Assembly: GCA_934667275.1 (NCBI GenBank)
Contig: CAKULK010000006.1
Location: forward strand, 1-64,000
Origin: an uncultured Bacteroidales bacterium
GTDB taxonomy: Bacteria; Bacteroidota; Bacteroidia; Bacteroidales; Paludibacteraceae
Direction of reading: 5' to 3'
Length of the DNA stretch: 64,000 nt
In this document: piece after piece, positions 1-6,911 of the stretch
Position numbering within the stretch: the stretch's first letter is position 1
Layout of the letters: each line of letters begins with the position of its first letter
Made by a program: the position numbers and the translations under genes
Notes under the pieces: model-generated
What the model saw: only the letters and a program-made list of their open reading frames with translations
Database searches by the model: none
What the model was told of the DNA's origin: nothing

Positions 1-150
1 CTTGCAAGAGTCTTTCAGCCACTGCAGGATGTTTTGGTGGACGATACCCCACTTGCGAGCGGTTGCACGAACATTGCACCCGTTGCTGTAATAATCACTG
101 AGCACTTGCATTTTGAAGGCTTCAGTGAATGTCCTACGTTTTGTACTCAT
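1..150 (-). CDS. IS3-family transposase OrfA, N-terminal part (runs off the left edge)
   Basis: The gene starts at 150 and is cut by the window edge after 50 codons. The visible protein begins MSTKRRTFTEAFKMQVLSDY and continues with a helix-turn-helix: '...NVRATARKWGI...NILQWLKD'. This is the pattern of Transposase_8 (IS3/IS911 OrfA), which binds the element's ends. In the family, OrfB with the DDE catalytic domain follows by frameshifting; that part is not visible here. The start is supported by the basic N-terminus and the AT-rich leader. Confidence in the family is good; whether the element is complete cannot be seen. Confidence 0.75.
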   Translation of the reverse strand, partial: MSTKRRTFTEAFKMQVLSDYYSNGCNVRATARKWGIVHQNILQWLKDSCK

Positions 151-209
151 AAAATCTTTTATTTATTTTTTATATTCTATGAGTCAACCTTTTTCCGTGT
201 AAGACAGGC
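1..209 (-). mobile_element. End of an IS3-type insertion sequence (partial)
   Basis: The first 150 bases encode the start of a transposase on the minus strand. Beyond its start codon lies a probable terminal repeat: read on the minus strand it begins TGTCTTACACGGAAAAAGG near position 208 and leads into the gene after about 55 bases. A TG start is usual for IS3-family ends. The other end and the second transposase frame lie outside the window, so the boundary at 209 is an estimate. Confidence 0.6.
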
Positions 210-401
210 TACAATAGGCAGATAGGGACTCCCTCATCCCCTCAAGAGCACCCTACTTCGCCCGATAGAGGTTTGTAGGGCCCCCGCAGAAGAGGGGGTA
301 TGCAGTATCCTGCACACCCTCTCCTTCGAGAAGAAAAGTATTGCCCGTTCTATTGAGCCCCTCCTTTGGCGGGGGTCCCACTAATCCCGTGGACTTACAA
401 G

Positions 402-429
402 CCCCTCCCCTGGAGGGGTTGGGGAGGTC
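402..429. repeat. GC-rich palindromic repeat (REP-like)
   Basis: CCCCTCC-CCTGGAGGGG followed by TTGGGGAGGTC forms an imperfect palindrome just downstream of the FISUMP gene stop. The same unit recurs at about 48470-48488 and, inverted, at 48361-48394. Such G/C-rich dyads are common between Bacteroidota genes. The rest of 210-443 shows no gene. Confidence 0.55.
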
Positions 430-443
430 GTGAGGCAGGTCTC

Positions 444-2126
444 CTATTTTACCCCTATACTTGTAACGGTATAGGTCTTACCCCCTCGCAGAATATACAC
501 CTGCCCGTCACGGAATACCTTCTCTGCAGCATGGTCAGTAGTAATGTTTGTCTGCACTTGCTCTATGTCGGTAGTACTCATACATTGGATGTACTTGAAA
601 GTACCAAATACCGCATCCATCTGGTAGTCACGCAGATTGTCACACGGCACATACAGGTTCACATTGTAGTTGGCAAATGAGGTGTTGTCTGCTACAGGCG
701 GCACTGTCGGGTAAGCGTAGATGTCGTACAACTTGCGGCAACCCGCAAAGGCATTGGCTCCGATAGAGGTCAAGGTTCTTGGCAGGTCTATCTTGCCAAG
801 TTTCACAAAGCCGTTGAAAGCGTTATTCACGATACGTGTAATGCCCGACTCCAGCACAACCGCGTCTGTGGTATCGCGGAACAAGAGCCACGGCATATCG
901 TTACCGTTATAGTCGTACATTGCCCCCGTACCTGAAATAGTGAGCGTGTGATTAGCATATTGCCAATAGAGGTCATATCCGCATTGTCCCGAGAACGTCT
1001 GTGCAAACTCCGCCGTAAAGGTTGTGTCGTTGGTCAGTACAACCGTGCGAGGGTTGTCAGTGTTACCATCCGCCCATTGGGTGAAATGATAGCCTAAATA
1101 GGAATGAGCAGATATTCCAATGGAAGTATTGGGCTTGAATTGCCCACCGCCATAGACGCTTCCCATGCTATCGTCTGAAGAAGCAAGTGTGAGGATTGGA
1201 TCATCTGCAAACTCTGCCGTAAAGGTTATATCCTGCGTGACCGTCACCAATCGCGGGTTGTCGGTATTGCCATCCGACCAGTGCACAAAATGACGATGTT
1301 CATCAGGAATGGCAGAGACATTCACTTGCTGCCCTGCATTACATATAATCACATTTGCATTTTTACAATCACTGGTATAAAATGTTATCGTTACTAATTG
1401 CTTGTCTAATGACGATATTGAGGCTGATTGGCAAACAGGGCGGACGGATAGACCACAGTAGCGCTTGCTGCAACTCCTGTACCAATCGTCCATATTGAAG
1501 ACCACTTCCCGCGCGATATTCGGGTAGTCATTGTCGTCGAGCGACGCAGACCAGTAGTAGCCTTGACTGTCGGCACTGCTGAGGTTCGTGCCTACGCGAG
1601 ACCCCGCAGCGGGAAGAAAAATGGAATTGCTATTGGTCTTACTCGTCACTTGGAAACCGCTTACGCCGTTTTGCGTTGTCCACGTCCATGTGCATTGCTC
1701 GCGCAACTCTGTCCATTCAGCATCGGTGGGCATACGCCAACTGCCACTCCAATTCACATGAGCGGCATCGTCCTCTAAATCCAACGTGGTTTTGCCATCC
1801 GTACTATTGTACTTGGTAAGATTATTTGAACTGCCATACTTATACGTGTCCCACGCATAGTTGTCTTTGAGTGAAACTTCGCCCCATGCATAGTAGTCGC
1901 CATAGTCTTCCGGTTTCTTGGAACCGATGTTGCAGGTTGCCCATTTAATATCACTCGGCAAACCGAGATTGACCCACGTATACCCATTTTCTTCAGCAGA
2001 TGGACGAATATCCTCAATTTTACCATTCTTGCTACAATCATCATAGATTGAAACCTGTGTAACATCTGCCCACACAGATGCTTCTGTCAGCAGAGCAATA
2101 CATAACGAAATAAGTTTTGTTCTCAT
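444..2126 (-). CDS. Secreted FISUMP-domain protein with repeat domains, LRR and sorting tail
   Basis: The 560-aa protein has a signal peptide (residues 1-20). A Fibrobacter succinogenes major paralogous domain follows at about 45-235, with landmarks 'TWVNLGLPSDIKWATCNIG', 'YGDYYAWGE', 'WRMPTDAEW' and 'GLSVRPVC'. Two bacterial-repeat (Flg_new/InlB B-like) units at about 245-375 contain 'HWSDGNTDNPR' and 'QWADGNTDNPR'. A BspA-type leucine-rich stretch lies at about 385-500. The tail, 'KVFRDGQVYILRGGKTYTV', looks like a Bacteroidales outer-surface sorting motif (type IX-like). Role inferred: cell-surface or secreted protein, perhaps adhesive or carbohydrate-related; no catalytic site is seen. 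A shorter paralogue with the same order lies at 26080-27363. Start at 2126 gives a proper signal peptide. Confidence 0.8.
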   Translation of the reverse strand: MRTKLISLCIALLTEASVWADVTQVSIYDDCSKNGKIEDIRPSAEENGYTWVNLGLPSDIKWATCNIGSKKPEDYGDYYAWGEVSLKDNYAWDTYKYGSSNNLTKYNSTDGKTTLDLEDDAAHVNWSGSWRMPTDAEWTELREQCTWTWTTQNGVSGFQVTSKTNSNSIFLPAAGSRVGTNLSSADSQGYYWSASLDDNDYPNIAREVVFNMDDWYRSCSKRYCGLSVRPVCQSASISSLDKQLVTITFYTSDCKNANVIICNAGQQVNVSAIPDEHRHFVHWSDGNTDNPRLVTVTQDITFTAEFADDPILTLASSDDSMGSVYGGGQFKPNTSIGISAHSYLGYHFTQWADGNTDNPRTVVLTNDTTFTAEFAQTFSGQCGYDLYWQYANHTLTISGTGAMYDYNGNDMPWLLFRDTTDAVVLESGITRIVNNAFNGFVKLGKIDLPRTLTSIGANAFAGCRKLYDIYAYPTVPPVADNTSFANYNVNLYVPCDNLRDYQMDAVFGTFKYIQCMSTTDIEQVQTNITTDHAAEKVFRDGQVYILRGGKTYTVTSIGVK

Positions 2127-2139
2127 ATTTTAGCATAAT

Positions 2140-2757
2140 TTATTTCTTGTTTTTCTTTAGGCACAAATCTGTGTGATTAGATATGTTACTATGCAGTTTA
2201 CAACAATTTGGCATTCCATATAAGCCTGCCAAATACAGAAATAACGGGATGCCTATACTAAGAATCAATAAGCAGCAATTACCTATTTGGAGAGAGAGCC
2301 CCACTTTGTATCCAATTAAAATACACCATCCTACAACGATAACCCTTGCCATCAAAAGTGCCACTTTTGATGTTGAGATATTGCAGCCATCAAATATACC
2401 ACATGGTTTGTTTAACCTTTGTTTGTCCGCAAAAACACTATACACCGCCTCCTCTTCTGTACAAACCCTTTGCTCAAAGTGTGTCAAAAGGGTATTCCAA
2501 TGCTGCCACCAATAGATATACCCCTTTACGGACAAAAAGTTTGCAACACTCGTCAAGTAACCAATACCTAAAATTACCCAACTTAATACGTTGTTTTCCT
2601 GTGTGTTTGTCGAGTTTCCATTCATAATGACGTAGTACCCGACAAATAATGCACCGATAACCACATAGAAATAACTTGACCACCTTGTAAACTGCTCATA
2701 GTGAAAATTCCGAGCCTGAATAATGGTCTGATACTGAGTTTTTTGCTCTTCAGTCAT
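2140..2757 (-). CDS. Four-helix membrane protein of unknown function
   Basis: The 205-aa protein has hydrophobic segments at about 28-45, 58-75, 131-150 and 157-177, with a charged cytosolic N-terminus and a region between helices 2 and 3 rich in aromatic and charged residues ('YWWQHWNTLLTHFEQRV'). The layout recalls SLATT/RipA-like small membrane proteins, but no diagnostic motif is visible, so no function is claimed. It ends 13 bases before the FISUMP gene starts, so the two may be co-transcribed. No TAnnTTTG promoter is visible directly upstream. Confidence 0.6.
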   Translation of the reverse strand: MTEEQKTQYQTIIQARNFHYEQFTRWSSYFYVVIGALFVGYYVIMNGNSTNTQENNVLSWVILGIGYLTSVANFLSVKGYIYWWQHWNTLLTHFEQRVCTEEEAVYSVFADKQRLNKPCGIFDGCNISTSKVALLMARVIVVGWCILIGYKVGLSLQIGNCCLLILSIGIPLFLYLAGLYGMPNCCKLHSNISNHTDLCLKKNKK

Positions 2758-2910
2758 ACAGATTAAAATTTTTGTTTGCTATGGGCACTCGCGTAAATAA
2801 TAATTTGATAGATAAGCATTTGTCCACAATGCTATTCTCTAATTACACATTCCCTAACTACCACGCCTTGACGACGCGAGCCGCGTCGTCTCCCATTCAT
2901 ATAGGCACAC

Positions 2911-3175
2911 AAAAAACGCGGACTTCTGTTAAGTAAATCCGTGTTTTGAGGTCCTGAGAAAACCTGTTTTATCGAAAGAACTTGCAGAAACCCACGCGTG
3001 TATATCGTACAAGCGCATACCTTACAGGTACACGCAAGTGTGGATACACCCATGAGCATCTACTAATGTCTTGCTATCGAATAAAACGTATGAAATTTCT
3101 CAGGTTTCAAAACATCGAACTGCAAGCGTTAGTAAACGCTTTGTCGCGTCAGCGACAAGGTCGCAAAGGCTGATA
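2911..3175 (-). ncRNA. Structured RNA element, copy 1 (candidate)
   Basis: Three nested stems can be read: TTTTG 2944-2948 with CAAAA 3108-3112; CCTGAGAAA 2953-2961 with TTTCTCAGG 3096-3104; GTTTTATCGA 2966-2975 with TCGAATAAAAC 3077-3087 (one bulge). The loop carries AGAAACCCACGCG. Read on the minus strand the element ends in a hairpin (2917-2943) followed by TTTTTT, like an intrinsic terminator. Copy 2 at 27450-27725 keeps the fold with different bases in the stems. Orientation is inferred from the terminator-like end. No own promoter was found; transcripts could arrive from the promoter at 3727. No known RNA family was recognised. Confidence 0.5.
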
Positions 3176-3436
3176 CCGCTCCGCTACATCAGCAGGCGAC
3201 TATGCCTCCGCTCTCCCCACCACAACCTTATGGTTGCGTTTGGGACCCAGAAAGTTGCCAACGCATTATTACGTCCACAAAGCCCACCCAACCGCTTTCT
3301 CAGGATACCACTGTATCCGTCACCGAAAGCCACCGCGTGGGTCTTTGCATTGCTGACTGTTTTTTATCGTCCGTCAGCGAGACGAGTATTTCAACGCCCT
3401 CACAGATAAGAGGGAATATGATTCATTCTATGCTTT
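3176..3436. other. Palindrome-rich spacer without a gene
   Basis: No credible coding frame. It holds several short perfect hairpins, for example CAACC-TTAT-GGTTG at 3223-3236 and GGATAC-CACT-GTATCC at 3303-3318. A similar one (TTGTCGC-GTCA-GCGACAA, 3141-3158) lies just left of the segment. They may belong to the transcript of the adjacent structured element. Confidence 0.4.
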
Positions 3437-3694
3437 TTACATATATATATGTGCAGAACCGATAGTTTGCTGCATAATACGATGCGCCTCATTCGCAGAA
3501 TACGTTCTATGCGCCCTGACATCGTCCTCTGATTTTGCAATGCGGGCTTCCAGTTCCTCTATCGTATAGGGATGGATATTATCCTCCGCATCGGCTGCAT
3601 CCAGCAACCGCTCCGCCAGCCAACGCATATTGGCAACCGTCAGGTTGTGTGCTTGAATGCCCGATAAGATGTTTTGTAATGCTGCCGTGCTCAT
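3437..3694 (-). CDS. Small antitoxin-like protein
   Basis: The 85-aa protein ends in 'YTIEELEARIAKSEDDVRAH' followed by 'RTYSANEAHRIM'. That arrangement is typical of the C-terminal half of small Bacteroidota proteins annotated as type II antitoxins, where a PYT-(I/M)EEL segment precedes an amphipathic helix that binds a toxin. No toxin gene lies on either side, so it may be an orphan. Its own promoter is clear (TAACTTTG, 3727-3734). The functional call rests on resemblance only. Confidence 0.5.
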   Translation of the reverse strand: MSTAALQNILSGIQAHNLTVANMRWLAERLLDAADAEDNIHPYTIEELEARIAKSEDDVRAHRTYSANEAHRIMQQTIGSAHIYM

Positions 3695-3726
3695 ATTCTC
3701 ATCTATTATTCAGTCTTTTATCGCTG

Positions 3727-3757
3727 CAAAGTTACGATAAACATTCGATATATGCAA
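3727..3757 (-). promoter_or_regulatory. Bacteroidota-type promoter
   Basis: On the minus strand TTGC (3754-3757) and TAACTTTG (3727-3734) are 19 bp apart, matching the TTG/TAnnTTTG pattern. The start codon at 3694 lies about 30 bases downstream. A 63-codon hydrophobic frame at 3710-3901 runs through this site and was not accepted. The rest of 3695-3963 shows no gene. Confidence 0.65.
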
Positions 3758-3963
3758 GAATAGCAGGGCAAGCGAACCCAATAAACATGTAATTATCATG
3801 TAATTAGCCATTAATTTCGCATAGCACAGAAAAAGTTCGGGTGTGTCAACAACAACCAACAAAAAAACGGACAATATAATAAACCAAAACCGAGACAACA
3901 TTCAAAACCTGCTGCGGACAACATGTCCGCGTTTCTACACAGGTATATTCCTTATAGGACCCG

Positions 3964-4650
3964 TCAGGGGCGAGCGGGGAGCATATCGAACATGCGCCGG
4001 TATGCGGCGGCTTTCTTGTCGAAGGACAAGGGATAGGCGCGGGAGGTGGAGGGCATGCGCCAAAAACGGATGGGGCGGTCATTGAAGACGGTTTCGAGGT
4101 ATTCGCCGGTTTGGGGCGTAGCGGTATGCAGTATATCCGCTAACGTGTTCGCGGCTTTGCCGCCTGTACAGCAGAGGTCATGGCACTCGGGAATTTGCTG
4201 CAACAACGCGGCTATATCCGTCCGCTCCACAATCTCCAAATGCTCGTCGGCGGCATTGCCTTGCAGGCGTCTGACCGCCTGCGCCGTATCGAAGATGGCA
4301 ATACCCTGCGCTCGACAGAAAGTCACAATGGCTTCGTAATCAAACCCTTTCTTGCGGTTCGTGGGCTTGTGTGTCCCGTCACGGGGTACCTCGGAGCGGG
4401 CTATCTCGCAGCCGTGTATCTTGCAGCCGTGTATTTCGGAGTAGGGCACCTCGAAATGTGTTTTGTCGCCGAAGAACACTTGCCCCATAATGCGCCACAT
4501 ATCGTTCTGCGGGTTGGGGTAGAAGAAGTCCATACACCACCGCTCCCTCGGTGGTGGAAAACTGCCGAGCATCAGCACCTTCGCCCCCTCCGGCAGAAAC
4601 GGCGACAAGGGATGATATTCTATTTCAGTAATGGTGGGCATATTGGTCAT
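3964..4650 (-). CDS. UDG-superfamily DNA glycosylase (deoxyinosine/uracil type)
   Basis: The 228-aa protein shows 'LMLGSFPPPRERWCMDFFYP' (about 27-46), then 'NPQNDMWRIMG', and near the end 'RMPSTSRAYP'. These match the GSFPG / NxFW / PSTSPA motifs of family 6 UDG (hypoxanthine-DNA glycosylase), which removes deaminated bases. The ATG at 4650 overlaps the vsr stop (ATGA), implying coupled translation, so both likely act on deamination damage. A frame extends upstream through vsr but is a shadow. Oddity: about 25 extra residues near 65-95 consist of five-residue repeats ('SEIHG CKIHG CEIAR SEVPR') coded by a 15-bp tandem repeat, which makes the protein longer than the usual 160-200 aa. U, hypoxanthine and T:G specificity cannot be told apart here. 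Confidence 0.75.
   Translation of the reverse strand: MTNMPTITEIEYHPLSPFLPEGAKVLMLGSFPPPRERWCMDFFYPNPQNDMWRIMGQVFFGDKTHFEVPYSEIHGCKIHGCEIARSEVPRDGTHKPTNRKKGFDYEAIVTFCRAQGIAIFDTAQAVRRLQGNAADEHLEIVERTDIAALLQQIPECHDLCCTGGKAANTLADILHTATPQTGEYLETVFNDRPIRFWRMPSTSRAYPLSFDKKAAAYRRMFDMLPARP
4384..4458. repeat. Five tandem 15-bp units inside the glycosylase gene
   Basis: Consecutive units such as GTGTATCTTGCAGCC and GTGTATTTCGGAGTA repeat five times in frame and add a five-residue repeat to the protein. The unit is a multiple of three, so copy-number change would not break the frame. Confidence 0.6.
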
Positions 4651-5087
4651 TGTCTCATTATCCGTAACAAGTTGTGGTTTAGCGCAACTACAACCTGCTG
4701 CATGGTAGGTTCGAGTTGGTCGTTGGTCAGGCTGCACGCCCATAATGTAATCACTTGCCAGCCGTTGGCGCGGAGCAGTTCTTTGTTCTGCCGGTCGCGT
4801 TCCTTGTTCCGTTCTATCTTTGCCTGCCAGAACGCCGTGTTGGTCTTCGGCAGTACGAACTGCTTGCACCCCTCGTGTCCGTGCCAAAAACAACCGTTGA
4901 CGAATATCGCTGTCCTGTACTTGCGCATCACGATGTCCGGTTTGCCCGGCACGCTCCTGACATTCAGCCGGTACCTGTATCCGTGCACCCACAGCCATTT
5001 CCTTACCGCCAACTCGGGCTTTGTCCCCTTGCTGCGTATATGCGACATACAGCGGTGGCGTTGTTGAGGTGTCAGAATATCGGGCAT
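4647..5087 (-). CDS. vsr: Very-short-patch repair endonuclease Vsr
   Basis: The 146-aa protein has the full Vsr pattern: 'MSHIRSKGTKPELAVRKWLW' (14-33), 'PGKPDIV' with the catalytic aspartate at residue 51, 'FVNGCFWHGH' with metal-site histidines at 69 and 71, and 'ERDRQNKELLRANGW' (95-109). Vsr nicks 5' of T in T:G mismatches that arise when 5-methylcytosine deaminates, and normally accompanies a cytosine-5 methyltransferase. One is encoded at 8702-9823, two genes upstream. It shares an ATGA overlap with the glycosylase gene. A truncated second copy lies at 6722-6895. The start at 5087 matches the conserved N-terminus MPDxLTPQQR of both copies. Confidence 0.92.
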   Translation of the reverse strand: MPDILTPQQRHRCMSHIRSKGTKPELAVRKWLWVHGYRYRLNVRSVPGKPDIVMRKYRTAIFVNGCFWHGHEGCKQFVLPKTNTAFWQAKIERNKERDRQNKELLRANGWQVITLWACSLTNDQLEPTMQQVVVALNHNLLRIMRQ

Positions 5088-5205
5088 AATAAAATACGAT
5101 ACAGATTATACTTCAGTTACATGATAGTCACATAAATTATAGTTTGTTTAAGGTGCTTATAAATAGCGGTTTATGGTTGCTAAGGATGATATGAATACGT
5201 CCATT

Positions 5206-5249
5206 GGTTATATGATGGTTACATAATGGTTACATGACAGTTACATGAA
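5206..5249. repeat. Four tandem 11-bp units
   Basis: Units GGTTATATGAT, GGTTACATAAT, GGTTACATGAC, AGTTACATGAA follow each other in the 163-bp gap between the AlbA_2 gene stop and the vsr start. Two weaker units (AGTTACATGAT, AGTCACATAAA) lie near 5114-5137. One unit is about one helical turn. Confidence 0.6.
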
Positions 5250-5250
5250 A

Positions 5251-6702
5251 TCAAGCCCAATATGGGATGTAACCTTTATTTCTCCGGTTGACATTTTCAG
5301 TCTTTTCTTCCTTTATTTTACCGTTTTCGATAGTATCTTTTATAAGCCTTGATACCATTGGGTAGTTCTGTTTTTCTATACCCATACGGTCACGCAATGT
5401 TTGATTGGTCATCTTGTCACTCGTTACATATTTCAAACACGCATGTTGATAACAAGCCTGTATTCGTTCTTCTTTGTTCATATCTGCATATTTACGGTAG
5501 GAAAACAGAGTAACGGTAGTTCTTGTTTCTTGGACTTGGAACCGCAAAGGAGGCAACTGATACATTTCAATGGCTGTTACCGCTTTGTCCATTCCGCTGC
5601 CTAATTCTTCGCAAATTCCTAATCGGCGTAACATGTCCGCTAAAGCAGGATTGCGGGAACTATATTCATCAATAAACCTTTCAACGCTGATAATTGGTTG
5701 TCCAGGGTTGGAAATATCTATACGGTCAGAATAGATTTCTACCATAGGAAACCCTTGCTCCGAAAAATCCTGATGCACAATCATGTTGGCTACAATCTCT
5801 CGGATGGCTATTTCCGGATACATAGTGACTTTTGTCCGTAGTGCTTGTCCTATTTCTTCGTTGGATGGTAACTGGCTGTTTATATAGGCAACCATATTTT
5901 GAAAACAAACAGCATATCCCATATCAAAAGCCTGTTCCCTGACAGTCTCTATTTTGCTTTTCCCTTTGTAAGTTATGACCCTGACTTGTTTTCTACGGAG
6001 CATATCAAAATCTGAAAGCCGTTTGGCAAACAAGAGTGCTCCAAGTTCGGTAACGCTGAATCCTAATTCGTCTTGTAAAATAATCTTTTCCGAAAGAAAC
6101 CTGTCAATGATTCCGTTTCTATCGGATGGTAACGGAAGATTCATCATATCAAAATAGGTCTCATAACTCAACAAAGCGAATATCTGGTCTTCGGAAAGTT
6201 TTTCTTTGATTTTGATTGTGTCCAAAGGCTTCTGGGCTCCTTTCCATATCTTTGCTTCTTTTTGTGGAAAGTCTCTCAATTTACGTGTTGTTGAACCGAT
6301 GCGAACATATTCTTCGTTGGAGAAAGCAACAGGGCGATTAACAGTAGCCGGTATTTTGAAAATGCAGATGTGCCCTTTGTCCTCATAATCGAAATCATCT
6401 ATAATTTCAAAATCAACTCTTGGATTAAGACGTTGCGCCAACCAGGCTTCCAATTCCTCGTTCCCTACTTTCTTACGGGTTGCATATAAATCAGTGCCAA
6501 CAACTTGTAGTGTTTCGTTGTGGACTCCAAATACAATGTAGCCATAAGGCATATTGCAAAGGTATGCACTATTGGATAAAGCGGAAATGCGTTCACCGAT
6601 TTCCTCTTTCGAATGGAAATTTTGTTTGAATTCAATCCATTCTGTTTCTTTACCACGCATTCGCAGACCATCAATGAGTTTTTTGAAATCAGAATATTCC
6701 AT
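5251..6702 (-). CDS. AlbA_2/Schlafen-type DNA-binding regulator (483 aa)
   Basis: N-terminal AlbA_2 domain at about 10-125 ('ETEWIEFKQNFHSKEEIGER', 'YIVFGVHNE'). A HATPase-like region at about 290-400 shows 'AIREIVANMIVHQDF' and 'ELGSGMDKA'. The last 80 residues look like a winged helix. This is the usual layout of ATP-binding transcriptional regulators often found beside restriction or defence genes. It is paralogous in layout, but only distantly in sequence, to the 540-aa gene upstream; both are preceded by a related 50-bp box. It starts 19 bases after a truncated vsr frame. Regulation of the neighbouring modification genes is an inference. Confidence 0.75.
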   Translation of the reverse strand: MEYSDFKKLIDGLRMRGKETEWIEFKQNFHSKEEIGERISALSNSAYLCNMPYGYIVFGVHNETLQVVGTDLYATRKKVGNEELEAWLAQRLNPRVDFEIIDDFDYEDKGHICIFKIPATVNRPVAFSNEEYVRIGSTTRKLRDFPQKEAKIWKGAQKPLDTIKIKEKLSEDQIFALLSYETYFDMMNLPLPSDRNGIIDRFLSEKIILQDELGFSVTELGALLFAKRLSDFDMLRRKQVRVITYKGKSKIETVREQAFDMGYAVCFQNMVAYINSQLPSNEEIGQALRTKVTMYPEIAIREIVANMIVHQDFSEQGFPMVEIYSDRIDISNPGQPIISVERFIDEYSSRNPALADMLRRLGICEELGSGMDKAVTAIEMYQLPPLRFQVQETRTTVTLFSYRKYADMNKEERIQACYQHACLKYVTSDKMTNQTLRDRMGIEKQNYPMVSRLIKDTIENGKIKEEKTENVNRRNKGYIPYWA

Positions 6703-6721
6703 ATTATCTTGTCTTAATTAC

Positions 6722-6895
6722 TTATTTCTTCTTGTCCATCAACCATAAAATCTCCCTATACCATAAAATCCTCAGCCGGTATCTGTATCCGTGCGTCCAC
6801 AGCCATTTCCGCACCGCCATCTCGGGCTTTGTCCCCTTGCTGTGTATATGCGACATACAGCGGTGGCGCTGTTGTGGTGTCAATACATCGGGCAT
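6722..6895 (-). pseudogene. vsr: Truncated vsr copy fused to a foreign tail
   Basis: An open frame of 57 codons starts MPDVLTPQQRHRCMSHIHSK and follows intact Vsr for 41 residues ('...WLWTHGYRYRL'). It then switches to the unrelated tail RILWYREILWLMDKKK and stops. The catalytic aspartate (residue 51) and all later motifs are missing, so no Vsr activity is possible. The break falls exactly where a roughly 50-bp segment related to 8565-8610 begins. The order box - AlbA_2 - vsr therefore occurs twice (8565 to 6722, and 6743 to 4647), with the first vsr cut short. Whether the 57-aa product is made is unknown. Confidence 0.85.
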
Positions 6896-6911
6896 AGTTT
6901 TGCTATAACTT

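Noticed and set aside
3710..3901. 63-codon hydrophobic minus-strand frame
   Set aside because: It contains the promoter of the antitoxin-like gene and lacks a ribosome-binding site or known family.
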